In this document: positions 19,269 to 30,011 of the stretch, piece by piece | Layout: the number at the start of each line of letters is the position of its first letter | Position numbering within the stretch: the stretch's first letter is position 1 | Assembly: GCA_036924085.1 (NCBI GenBank) | Contig: JAVGWX010000012.1 | Location: 34,364,119 to 34,428,118, forward strand | DNA length: 64,000 bases | Source of the DNA: Ariolimax columbianus | Lineage: Eukaryota > Mollusca > Gastropoda > Stylommatophora > Arionidae | Reading direction: 5' to 3' | The notes under the pieces: model-generated | The model's database searches: none | Seen by the model: the letters and a program-made list of their open reading frames with translations, nothing else | What the model was told of the DNA's origin: nothing | Translations under genes and position numbers: made by a program

Positions 19269-20543
19269 GTAAGATAGTGTGTAGGACATTAAAACTTAAT
19301 GTCAGTTTGTCAACAAGTGGATAGTAAGATATTATTTTTAACAGTAAAGCATGGTGTCTGCCTGTTAACATGTGGATAGTAAGATATTATGTACGGCATT
19401 CAAGCTCTGTGTTGGCCAGTTGACTTGTGAATAGTAAGATACTCTGTAGGACATTCAAGCTATGTGTTTGCCTTTTGACATGTGGATAGTAAAATACTCT
19501 GTAGTATATTCAAGCTCTGTGTTGGTCTGTTGACATGTGGATAGTAAGATACTCTGTAGGACATTCAAGCTCTATGTTGGCCTGTTAACATGTGGATATT
19601 AAGATACTCTGTAGGACATTAAAGCTCTGTCTTGGCCTGTTAACATGGGGTTAGTAAGATACTCTGTAGGACATTCAAGCTCTGTGTTGGCCTGTTAACA
19701 TGTGGATAGTAAGAAAATCTGTAGTACATTAAACCTCTGTCTTGGCCTGTTGACATGTGATTAGTAAGATACTCTGTTAGACATTCAAGCTCTGTGTTGG
19801 CCTTTTAAAATAATGGCAGTAAGAAACTATGTAGGACATCAATGTTTTGGGTAAGTCTAACATCTGGATAGTGGATACTGTGCTGTGCATTCAATCTAGA
19901 GTTGGTTTGTTAATATATGGATTGTAAGATCCTGTGTAAGACATTAAAGCTCTCTGTCAGTCTGATGCCATTGGAATTGTACAATACTTTGAAGAACAAT
20001 AAAACTTGTTATTGGTCTGTTAATATATAGATAGCAAATTACAATGTAGGACTGTAAAGTTTCGAGTCAGTGAACATCTGTTTATTGGGGATAGTGCGAT
20101 ACTTTGTAGGACAATACCGTTTATTGTCTGTATGTTAATATTCATATAGTAAGGTATTATATAAAAGACTGTTACCATGTGCTTAGGTAGATACTGTGTA
20201 GGACATCAAAATTTAATGCTGGTATGATAGTCTGTGGATAGTAAGATACTATATATAGGACATTAAAACTTGATGTAGCATAGTAAGATACTAGCTAGGA
20301 CTGTAATGCCTAGGGTCAGTTTGTTAACATGTGGATAGTAAGATACTATTTCAGACATTAATGCATAGTGTCGGTCTGTACATTATATAAATTGCTGAGC
20401 GATTATAGTAGTAAAACTGGGAGAGTTCAAAACATAGTTCCCTCATGTTCCAGTCTCTCTCTTATCGCCTGTGGAGTATAAAAAATAGATAGGAATGGTT
20501 AAAATACCGCTATGGAACAAAATCAAGAACCTAACCTACATTA

Positions 20544-20925
20544 GATACAGAAATTACATACAATGAGACTAAAGCATTCATCAGGGCAACGTACAGTGCA
20601 AAATGGGAAAAACGACACCCTGGCCACATAGATGATCATTCTCCGGCTACGCACAGGTCACACAATTCTGAGATGTCATCTGTATAACAAGTTCAAGATT
20701 GGTACTACAGACCTTCGTGTCTGTGGCACAGCCCCCATGAAGGCTGAACATATTTTGCAGTCATGTCCACAGAATACCGACAAAAGAAGTAGCATTTGGC
20801 AACAGCTAGTGTCCTTCCACGAGAAGCTGTACGGAAGCGTAGAGAGCCTTGAGTCGACTGATGACTTCGTTAGAGTCATTGAAGTTGATGTATGAAGACG
20901 AACGAAAAAGATGAAGAAGAAATGA
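20544..20925 (+). mobile_element. LINE-A 3' end, best-preserved copy
   Basis: Starts in RNase H (DTEITYNETKAFIRATYSAK then WEKRHPGH), then loses about 40 bases after CACATAG relative to the copy at 3080, and continues open for 87 codons: IILRLRTGHTILRCHLYNKF, LRVCGTAPMKAEHILQSCPQ, RSSIWQQLVSFHEKLYGSVE and LESTDDFVRVIEVDV, stop. C.....H...C in VCGTAPMKAEHILQSC parallels LINE-B's tail. It ends TGAAGACGAACGAAAAAG then ATGAAGAAGAAATG, the family's GAA-rich tail. Confidence 0.88.
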
Positions 20926-20995
20926 ACCAGTCGAAGCTTCCCGTTGGATCCACTACTAGGGAATTGCATGTTTACTTTGTGATTCGCATTATTCG

Positions 20996-21145
20996 TTTAT
21001 AGGTTAAATTATATTGCGAGCTTAATATCTGAGTAGCAAAATGCCCCTTTGTTGCCATGTGCAACATTCTTTTATAGGTCTATCGATATTGCGAGCTTAA
21101 TATCTGAGTAGCAACATATCCCTTTGTCCATATGTTCATTCACAA
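20996..21145 (+). repeat. 75-bp tandem duplication
   Basis: TTTATAGG starts at 20996 and again at 21071. The two halves share ATTGCGAGCTTAATATCTGA, GTAGCAA and CCCCTTTGT-like text with scattered substitutions. The origin is unknown. Confidence 0.85.
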
Positions 21146-21509
21146 GCAAAAACAACTAGTATTCTCTGTATAAGCAACATATGTCCTCTAGCCCACTGTA
21201 TGGGCGGCGTACTACAGTAAACCTCCCGAATGATTCTGGATCTTTGGGTATGGCAATGACAAGAATAGCACCACTGCCCTACATAGAGCATGTCATAAGA
21301 GGCAACTAACTGTGTGACATGGCACAACACCGGCCATGCTTAGTTGGTTTATTTAGAGCAGCATAGATGGCGCCTAACAGACTGCGGGTCAAGTTGGTCT
21401 AGTGTTTGAGTCCTTTAAGATGGACTCTTTGATCTATTAACCAAACTTCTTGGCCCTTTTCTTAACACAGCGGAGTAATAAGCTGCTCCACCTAACACGC
21501 TAAGCAGGA
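21146..21509. other. Unassigned; dispersed-repeat-like motif
   Basis: No coding assignment. The string CATGTCATAAGAGGCAACTAA near 21290-21310 resembles a CTGTCGTAAGAGGCGACTAA-type motif that I recall from dispersed molluscan repeats. That is recollection, not a search. Confidence 0.35.
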
Positions 21510-21899
21510 AATCCTCATCACTCCTTTATACAGCTCACACCACAGCTGGGACCTCCACATGGTCATCTTCCCTTGTAGAATTACAGGTCTACTAAGACTA
21601 CGATTAAAGTAAACACAGAATCTTACAGATAATATTTCTTTTGTTGCAGATTCTGCACTTTACACTATACGAAATAGAAGACCTCACCACTAATGGAGTC
21701 TCCCGCGGAACACCTGGCTGAGACATTTCGATTCTACTCCGTCTACCTCCACGCTGCCCGAGACTCATCAACCGTTGCCGTGGACGATCAACACGAAAGA
21801 CAATGGTTGAGTATGAGGATTACTTGATTTGACTTAAAACACAAGGCAACGATTCTAGCTGGCCATCTTTCTTCTATGCACATCCCCAATGACATCAGA
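21510..21899. other. No recognisable gene (unit 2 left edge)
   Basis: Counterpart of 1-390, with scattered substitutions. Nothing is recognised. Confidence 0.5.
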
Positions 21900-22059
21900 A
21901 CACATTTTGCAGTCCTGCCCATCGTATACCGACAAGAAGTAGCAATTGGTAACAACCAGTGTCCTTCCACGAGTAGCTGTACAGAAGTTCTCGGATTCTA
22001 AAGTCAACTGCTGCCTTCGTTAGAGTAATTGAATTCGAGGTCTGAAGACGAACAAGGAA
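21900..22059 (+). mobile_element. LINE-A 3' end relic (unit 2)
   Basis: Same decayed terminal fragment as at 391-550, ending TCTGAAGACGAACAAGG, with the same frameshifts. The insertion therefore predates amplification of the array. Confidence 0.7.
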
Positions 22060-22269
22060 GATCTCTTTTCTTGACATTTTTCGCGCCAGCCGAAGCACAT
22101 CAGTACAAGTACAGTCAACCTCCATTACGATGACTTCAGCAAAAAGCTTTGCATGATCTTGCAGTAGGAGTTTATGTAAAAGTTTACTTGCATGATGAGG
22201 TTGCTATCCTCATGCATAACTCTCTTTAGTCACACCTTTAATACATGCATGGAGTTCAATCAATCAAAT

Positions 22270-22530
22270 CAGAACAAAAAGGCATAGCTTCAAATTAAAT
22301 AAAGAAAGGTCAAGATTGGATATTTGGAAATATTTATTTAGTCAGAGAGGGGTGAATGCTTGGAATGCATTTCCACAGGAAATGATGGAAGCAGGGGCAG
22401 TTGATGCATTTAAAAATAAATTGGATGCGCATAGCTTATTGAGCAAGGAAATGTAAATGAAACTGGTTGCGTACAGACTCTGCAGAGTCTTCTAAACCAG
22501 TATAAAGACGTTAAGTCAAGTTAAATTAAG
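22270..22530 (+). mobile_element. CR1-like LINE 3' end fragment (unit 2)
   Basis: Counterpart of 735-995 with the same C-terminal frame (SFKLNKERSRLD ... VNAWNAFPQEMMEAG). The 26-base stretch just upstream (about 22187-22212), which contains short inverted GATGAGG/CCTCATG arms, is missing from unit 1. Confidence 0.82.
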
Positions 22531-24054
22531 ATCACTCATCTCTTTTTGTTGAAGCACAGGTCCAGCATTGTATTTTACTTACCATAACCAGCTTTTAGGA
22601 AAGACATTTTTTTAGTTATGTGCAGTACGGTAGCGATAATTTGTACATTTGGAGATTGCCACATCCATGGACAACTCTTAGTCCTCGCGTTCAACATGCA
22701 ATGAATGTTTTGGCCACTCAGGAGAAATACATACATCGCTCACCTTAAGATTGTTTGCCCTTGACCTACTGTGACAGTATTTTGTGGCGGTTATATTCTA
22801 CCATTCTCAGTAAGGGACCCCGGATACACTATGGGAGGTCATGTTATTGACAGATTTGAAACAAGCAGCGATAACGATAGAAAAGATATGAATTTGAATT
22901 GCATGTGTTAAGCTTTTATAGAAGTGTTCATACGTGGTTGCGAAGTTTCGATGGCTCACAAACAAAACATGTCTGTGTTCAGATTCCTGATCTGACAGGG
23001 TCGTACACCTATTAAATTTCGTGCTGAATATGGTTTAACCAGGCTGTAAAGTGCAAAACACAGAACAATATACTGCCTCTTAGGAACCACGATAAACGAG
23101 GCAAACAAAAAAGAAATATAGCTTTTTAGTGTTCTCCAGTATCGCATTCTGATTTTTTATTATATGGCTTGCTGGCTGAGGGTCGTTCGTTCTCAATTTT
23201 GCACCACCAAGCCCTGATATGGCTTAAGTAGCAGAATGTTGTCCAGAGAACGGAATGCAAATGTGCTGATCGGTGTGGACCGCACAGAACACGGCCAGGA
23301 AGTTGAGCATCCGTGGTCGGCCACTGCACCCGAGATCATATCCAGTCGTCCTGACTTGTCTTGTCACTGGTTAAAGTTGGACTCGAGCGAGAGAGTGTGG
23401 TCGACAAACTGCGCAACCCTTTCTCACTTAAAAGAACTTCATCACGCAAGTCATTCTCTTTTCATGTATTTAGTACTAACACAGTCGAGTCCTGTGACGA
23501 CGGGCGAGCAGAGAGCGTAGGTCCGCTGACAAGCTAAAGTACAGTCAAAAAGCTGCGTCAGTTGCGGGACACCTTGCTGAGCAATAAAGCGGATGAGGTA
23601 CATGGATTTGCTGACAATCATGATCACCGTCTCGCGAAGCAAACCTTCTCTGCTTTCACTGACTGCGAATATGCAGTTTCCATCTTCCCACCCATCCACA
23701 ACCCGGATTTACAGAATACTCGACTGGATGGACTGGCTGGGTGCAAAAAGTAAAGGTTTGTGATGGACGAACAACATTATGATTGACCTTAACGCAACGT
23801 CCTGGACAATATGTTGTGCTTGACCGGACTAGCGTCTCAGTTACCCACAGATATTATCTTAAATATCACCAACCTCTACCTGATTGCTAGCATAACCGGC
23901 ACTTCTGAAATTATGCAATGATGTTTATAAATGAATATAATATTTGCTAGATCTACGTCAACAATAAAGTCACATATATTTTTGTATAACATAACAAACA
24001 TTATTACATAGCACAAAAAATCGCTCACTTTCAGCATTATCCTCATTATTATCA
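22531..24054. other. Mostly unassigned; two small relics
   Basis: Counterpart of 996-2528. It contains the inverted-repeat arm (about 23173-23258) that matches the minus strand near 29476-29566, and the KADEVHGFAD-type LINE linker relic (about 23538-23648). No other family is recognised. Confidence 0.45.
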
Positions 24055-24055
24055 A

Positions 24056-24091
<36 letters not shown>

Positions 24092-24313
24092 TATGTTGCA
24101 TGTCATTTGCAGAAAATCACTTTCACAACAGCCGATCTGTAACTCGATCTCTAGCCAGAAGTATCGCCTCTATCGTTGTCATCGTCAGGACCTCCGTGAT
24201 GTCTTGTGTCCATCTTTTCCTTGGTCTGCTTCAGGCCCGCTTTCCAAGCACCAAACCCTCCTGTATCGTTCTTTCTAGGTCAGTATGGCGTTTGATGTGG
24301 TCAAACTATTTTA
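24055..24313 (-). mobile_element. LINE 3' end with (ATG)n tail (unit 2)
   Basis: Counterpart of 2529-2787: minus-strand HIKRHTDLERTIQEG, a basic block and a closing SYRSAVVKVIFCK-type segment, then the (ATC)n tail at 24055-24091. Confidence 0.75.
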
Positions 24314-24918
24314 CAGCAAAGCAAGTGGTCATTTTCACAGACGCCCTAGCAGTGTAATGAACCTCAAGAGCCAGAACAAAAAATAAACTCGGTGCTTTGG
24401 CAGACTCACTCGAACGCATGTCCCAGTGCTTAAAAAAAAAGCAATCTAATGGACACCAGCCCACTGCGACATTCCAGGCAACGGGGAGGCGGACAGGCTC
24501 GCCAGAGATTGAGGTATGCTGCAACAGAGTGATACACAAATCACATACAATGACACTAAAGCATTCATCAGGACAACATACAGTGCAAAATGGAAAATAG
24601 GATCACCCTGGCCACATAGAAAACGATGCCTACTATCAACTCTCCAGGCGAGACCAGGTGATAATTTTCCGGCTACGCACAGGTCACAACAGACTCAGAT
24701 GCCATCTGTACAACAAGTTAAAGATTGGCACTACAGACATTTGTGCCTGCGGCACAGCCCCCATGAAGGCATAATATATTTTTCAGTCCTGTCCGCTGTA
24801 TACCGACAAAAGAAGTAACAATTGGCAAAAAACCAGTGTCCTTCCACGAGAAGCTGCACGGAAGCGTACACAGCCTTGAGTCGACTGCTGCCTTCGTTAA
24901 AATCGTTGAAGTTGAGGT
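24314..24918 (+). pseudogene. LINE-A RNase H C-terminal half (unit 2)
   Basis: Same broken arrangement as 2788-3390. Unit-2-type changes include ATACACAAATC for ATACAGAAATC near 24530 and CAAAAAACC for CAACAGCC near 24827. It ends at GAGGTC against (TTC)n. Confidence 0.85.
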
Positions 24919-24937
24919 CTTCTTCTTCTTCTTCTTC
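24919..24937. repeat. (TTC)n tract, short allele (unit 2)
   Basis: LINE-B 3' tail. At about 19 nt it is the shortest of the four copies. It is followed by GAAAGCAGTC, where the other copies have GTACGCAGTC or GAACGCAGTC. Confidence 0.92.
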
Positions 24938-27900
24938 GAAAGCAGTCAGACAGTGACCATTATTTTTTCGAAAAAAGCAGCCGTCGTCCTAAGGCTGTCG
25001 ACACTGCCATATAGCTTGTCTAGTGTTGCCACTGGTGATGGCCACATCTGCTCTCTCTGATCCTCGTATGTCGGGCAGTTTTGCAACAAATTCTCAGCGG
25101 TCATTTTCCCGGTACTACACGGGCATTCGTCGGTGCCACCTATCTTCAATTTGTTGAATAGGTGGTACCTCAGTCTGTTGTGGCCAGTGCGAAGTCTGAA
25201 GACCACGACCTGCTCTCTTCTGTTCAACTGGTAATAGGCATCGTTTTTGGTGTAGCCAGTATGTTCTGTTTCCCATTTGGTCATGTATCTAGCTCTAATA
25301 AGCCGTTTTGACTCTTCGTATGTCATGCTAGTATCTGGTTGTGGTAGTTTTGCACCTTCTTTTGCCAGTCTATCTGCCTCCTCGTTGCCTTGGATGTTGC
25401 AGTAAGATGGAACCCACTGCACCACTACCCTTTTTGGTGCAGCCTGCTGGCATAGTTGACAGAGTACTGCTCTTAAATCATTAAGTTCAGTATTTTTGTG
25501 GATTTTTAGTGCTGTGACTACGGCCAGAGCATCTGTAAGCAGGACTATGTGGCGTTATTTCCTTTTACCTGTCACCATTTCTTCCACTGCCGCCCTCAGT
25601 GCCTCTGCCTCCGCTCTGAAATTGCTTGTGTATTTTCCAGTAGCGAATGACAGTGTTATTTTTCTGCCATTTGGTAGGTTCAGAAATGCTCCTGCCCCTC
25701 CGTTCTGTGTTGTATTTGTTACGGAACCGTCGGTGTATGCATGGGTCCAGTCCATGCTTGGGTAGTTTTCCGTTATGTAACTCAGGGTAGTATCTCTTCT
25801 TTCTTTTTCAGACTAACAGTTTTTGTTTCCAATACCTGGTATATTTTCTACCACCTCTGGAAATTTATGCTGCCACCATGTAGGTTTTCGTACAGTAGGG
25901 ATGGGCTTTGGTGTGGTTAGTGCGTTCATAGGGTCTTCGTGCATCTTTGCTTTGGCTATTTCTGCAAAGTTTCTTCGCTTTAGCTTCCCATTTCCAAAAT
26001 TGTTTAGTCTCTGGTGCAGTGGATGGTCAATCAGTCTTCTGAGTTTCTTTGATTGCAGCTGGGCTCTGCAGTCTCTTCTGTGGGTCATGGATTGCAGTTT
26101 TGTAATCTTTTCAAGTTCTACAATTGGCGTTGACTTCATGCCTCCTGTTATAACTCTCATGGCTTGGTTTTGGAGTTTGCTAACTTTATCGAAGTTCGCC
26201 TTTGCTGCTGTTGTCCATGCCGCAATGCCATATTCGAGAACTGGTCTCACTCTTCCAGTGTACAGTTTCTTTAGTATACTTTCGTCTGCTCCCTAGCTTG
26301 TGCCAGCAAGTTTCCTCATGATTGCCATTCTTTCTGTGGCTCTCATTCGGTTTCTCTCGATCTGACTTTTCCATGTCATGCACCGATCAAATGTGACCCC
26401 CAGGTAGTTTGGGTTGTCGTTTGGCAGCAGATATTTGCCGTTAAGACTTATTTTGGTGTTCTGGGGTTTGTTTGAAAGCGAGATTATCGTACATGTTGTT
26501 TTTTCCTCATTTATTTTGACCAGCCATGAGTTCGCCCACTCCTCCAACGATGTTAGGGCCTGCTGCATCCGATTGCTTGCTATGGTGAGATTTTTTTTCA
26601 GAGGTCCACATAGCCAGATCGTCTGCAAACATGGAGCTGTGGACTCTTCTTGGTAGATTCTCTGTGATGTTGTTTATATACACCAGGAAAGGTGTTGGTG
26701 ACAGTACTCCCCCTTGGGGTACTCCCTGCTCAAGTGTCACTTTTCCTGCTCATCTGCCCTTGTACTTGAACTATGGATGTTCTGTTTTCGAGGTAGTGGC
26801 TGATCCATCTGTACATTTTCCCACAAACTTCACTTCTTCGTAGCTTGTCAAATGCCTTCTCTAAATCCACCCAAACCGCTACTGTGTGTTTTTTTCTCCT
26901 GGTAAGCATTATCTATTAACTGGGCTATGAGAGTGATCTGGTCCTCAGTGGATCTGTGCTATCTAAGGCCTGCTTGCTGTGGAATTAGTATGTGTTTTTC
27001 TTCCAGATGCCACATCAGTCTGGTGTTTATCATACGTTCCATCAGTTTTCCTACACAGCTCAGTAGACTAATAGGCATGTATCCATTTGGATCTGTTCTT
27101 TCTTTTTCTTTCTTTGGTAGTGGTACAAGTACAGCGACTTTCCATGCCTGATGTACAATTCCCCTTTTCCAGCTTTGGTTCAGGACTGATAGTAACTTCC
27201 TCTTTGCTGTTTGGCCCAACCCCATCAGCATTTCGTATGTTACCCCATCTTTTCGGGGCGAATTCTTTTTCTTTAAAGTTCTCATGGTCTCTTCCATTTC
27301 CTTCATTGTTAATTTTGCCATCATGTGCTCCTCTGGTGCCATATTGATGTTGTCGTGGCTCTTTTGTTCTTCACTAATGTATGTGTGCCTGTCTGTAGGG
27401 ACATCAATGTGGTTTGCTCTTGCATAATGTTCTTTAAAGGCGTTTGCTGCTTTTTTTTTCCAGTAAGCATGTTGTCGCCCTGCTTGATGGTAATTTGTTT
27501 ATTTGATGGTGTTTCGTCATTCATGGCTCTGACTAACTTCCATAGTTTGTTCCCTTCTTTATCTAAATTGAGGCTTTCTGTTTTATTTTTCCAGCTGTCT
27601 CTTGTTATTTGGTTAAGTGTTATTTTGTATTTCGCCGTGATAGCCTTGAGGGCGATATTTTCCTCCATAGATTGTTCTCTCTCTGCCATGTTCCTAGCAT
27701 TTGAGACTTCGTCTTCCGCTTTCTGCAATTCATAATTCCAATATGGATTGTAGTTTTTCCTTGCCCCTCTTGGGATGGTTTCGGTGGCTGCTTGCATTAT
27801 TGCTTTGCTTAGGCTTTCCACCATAGGTTTCATATTGTTATTCCGTGTGTTGATGGTTTCACATAGCCGATCTGTCAGAATTGCAAATCTGTCCCAGTCG

Positions 27901-28374
27901 GCTCGTTTATAGTTCCAACGTGGGAGCGCTTTTATTTCCTGTGGGCCTACTTCCAAATCAATTTCAGGCCTAATTGGCCTTTTGTCGCTACCTGCCAATT
28001 GGTTGAGCACCTGGAGGTCTATTTTGTGGTGAATATCCACCGTGGAATAGGCCAAGTCTGGAGTAGAGGTGGTATGCCATGTTCTAGAATAGAAGATAGG
28101 GCTGTCCTCCGGCCTATTGAAAAGATAGAGATTTGTGTCTATCTCTCAGTCTTCCACTTCATCACCTCTGTTGTCTGTGTCCGAATATCCCCATCTCTCC
28201 GAGTGGCTGTTGAAGTCTCCAACTAGGCAGCTGGAGTCCTTGATTTCCATACTCGAGAGCGACAGGTCTTTGTTGGGTGGGCCATACAGGTTGAAGATGC
28301 AGATCTTCATTTCTTGTGTCATTATTTCGAGTCCTACAATTTCTGCTTGTCCAGTGTGATTGACAGCTACCGCT
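24938..28374 (-). mobile_element. LINE-B, EN-RT-RNase H relic (unit 2)
   Basis: Same element, ends and shared lesions as 3425-6866. Open blocks: RNase H C-part 24946-25554 (stop TAA at 25555, in frame with 25555-25755), thumb 25813-26250, palm-to-thumb 26293-26628 (NPNYLGVTFDRCMTWK is intact here because the C-run is one base shorter than in unit 1), FADD box 26507-26740, fingers 26959-27342 and EN/linker 27321-28055. A unit-specific change creates a stop at 25813 (CTAACAG for CTGGCAG). Thr-His replaces Thr-Asp in SMTHRRDC. Three bases are missing at 28222 in the EN GDFN region, so VVGDFN becomes VGDFN. Confidence 0.92.
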
Positions 28375-28570
28375 GAAGAAGTAAAGAATGAAGAAGAAAA
28401 TAGAGAAGAAGTAGTAGAAGAAGAAAAAGAAGAAGAAGAAGAAGAGAAAGAAGAAGAAAAACAAAAGAAGAAGAAGAGAAAGAAAAAATAATAAGAGAAA
28501 ACGGGGGAAAAAAGACGAAAAAGAAGAGAAAGAAGAAGAAAAAGAAGAAGAAAAGGAAAAAGAAGATAAA
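28375..28570 (+). repeat. Polypurine GAA-rich tract (unit 2)
   Basis: Counterpart of 6867-7060 with an AAAACAAAAG variant near 28457 and a longer G/A run near 28502. Confidence 0.9.
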
Positions 28571-29470
28571 CATGAATAAATAGTACTACCTGATATTGCC
28601 CGAAGAAGAATTGAATGTTTAAATGAAGTATATCGTTAAACAGCAACTAATCTGATTGGCAAACATCCGGCTAGTCTCTAACCCTGATCTATGGGTGAGA
28701 GAGCTGGAGTGTGTACGCCAAACACGCCAGGAGGTTGAATCACTTCTACATGACACATACTCCAAATTGGCTACAAGACCACATCACAAATAACCATACA
28801 CTTTTCATTACTACTACACTATTCATACACTTTTGTAGAAAGTTAAAGTGAGATAGACTGGCCAAGTTTCTCGAATGTCAAGTGAAAGGTTCCAAAAGAA
28901 ACTTCTGTTTAGCGAGCTTAGCGCAGTAAGGCGATCGCGTGGACGTCAATACAAGCGATTCAGTGAATCCTGGCAGTATATCGTTTAGCCTGAAAAAGGC
29001 GAGGCCAAAAAGAGCCTTGCATGCAGTTAGCGAGGGTCGACGGGCGATCAGATGGAAGTATAGAGTAGGGGGAAAACCAGCACCAGCTGTTGTTGGCTTA
29101 ATCTGTCATGCACGCATCCGCCCACAGACTTAAGGGCGCAGTATGACACATGATGATGTTGGTTATTCTCATCGACAGCGATAGGCCCATTATTATTGTC
29201 ATGATCATATTTCTTCAAAATCAAGTAAATACCGGTTCAAGATGGTGAGCAGCGCATGAGCTGCAGCGATCAGCGAGCCATAGCTGACATAGCGTAAGGG
29301 CTAGCGAGCCGGTGCTGCCAAGGCCGTTCTACACGTCCGCGCAGTATTCTAGAAAACAGGCTGCAACAGAGCAGACTGGCTAAGGAGAAGGGATCGAAGA
29401 GGGAATGCTAACCCGATACTCAAAAAAAGCTTGCTGAAGTCGGATGTGTTGGACCGAAAGGTGCAAATAA
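28571..29470. other. No recognisable gene (unit 2)
   Basis: Counterpart of 7061-7959, including the CG-richer part from about 28900 to 29370. Confidence 0.5.
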
Positions 29471-29981
29471 CGACATAACGCGTTCCGTTCTCTGGACTGC
29501 GTTCTGCTACTTAGGCCCGTGTCAGGGTTTGGTAGCGGGAGATGGAAAACAAACGAAGCAAAGCCAAGACAAGTTAATACATTTAATATTCATCAGTTCA
29601 TTGGCGTCTCAGTCACTGATCATCATGCGCCTGGCGCCCTGGCGAAGTTTGCCCAGCTCTGTCTCCCGTTTTTCGACACAGTCTGCTATGGCTGCAAACG
29701 CCAGCACGTGAGTGGCAGTCCCTGTCGCAGATCGTACAATGGGGCTGAGGAGGCTGACTTGCCGGGGTGTTCCCCGATCTTTTCAGTCGTGCCCATTTCT
29801 CTAGATCCAGATGGCCTCTAGAAGCGTCGGCAACTACTGTGCACCTCCCTACTGACTGTCTGCAATCGACTCAATCCTGAGCTATCGGCTTGGATTTCTC
29901 ATGACGTCATGTCCATCTTGTATACGTCCTTGAATCGCGGTGTGGGGTAGTCGATTCCTTTAGCTGCAGTGATCAGATGTC
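29471..29981 (-). mobile_element. Zinc-finger LINE 3' end (unit 2)
   Basis: Same minus-strand CTICDRDCHSRAGVCSHSRL finger (about 29676-29750) and upstream YPTPRFKD segment as at 7960-8470. Confidence 0.8.
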
Positions 29982-30011
29982 CATAAAAGATATCCTATAA
30001 CAGCCTTTACA

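Larger units (their letters stand above)
14940..20380 (+). repeat. Satellite field of 55-bp monomers
   Basis: Monomers of 55 bp follow each other in one orientation; the period is exact where copies are clean (for example TGACATGTGG at 19531 and TAACATGTGG at 19586). A common core is ATAGTAAGATACTATGTAGG followed by ACATTAAAGCTC and TTGGTCTGTTAAC. The field ranges from homogeneous (15000-15900, 19430-19800) to very degenerate (16300-18660). It is interrupted by a unique insert (16135-16290), a SINE and a LINE tail. No open frame is conserved. Confidence 0.95.
1..21509. repeat. Macrosatellite unit 1 (about 21.5 kb)
   Basis: The sequence starting AATCCTCATCACTCC at base 1 recurs at 21510 and 42463, and every landmark follows in the same order and orientation. 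Unit 1 differs from the other units by a missing 26 bases near 678 (present near 22187 and 43138), single-base homopolymer gains in LINE-B near 4303 and 4886, and a satellite field with one extra 55-bp monomer near 19583-19690. The true edges of the unit cannot be defined because the window is periodic; the same flanking text precedes both visible internal boundaries. Confidence 0.95.
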
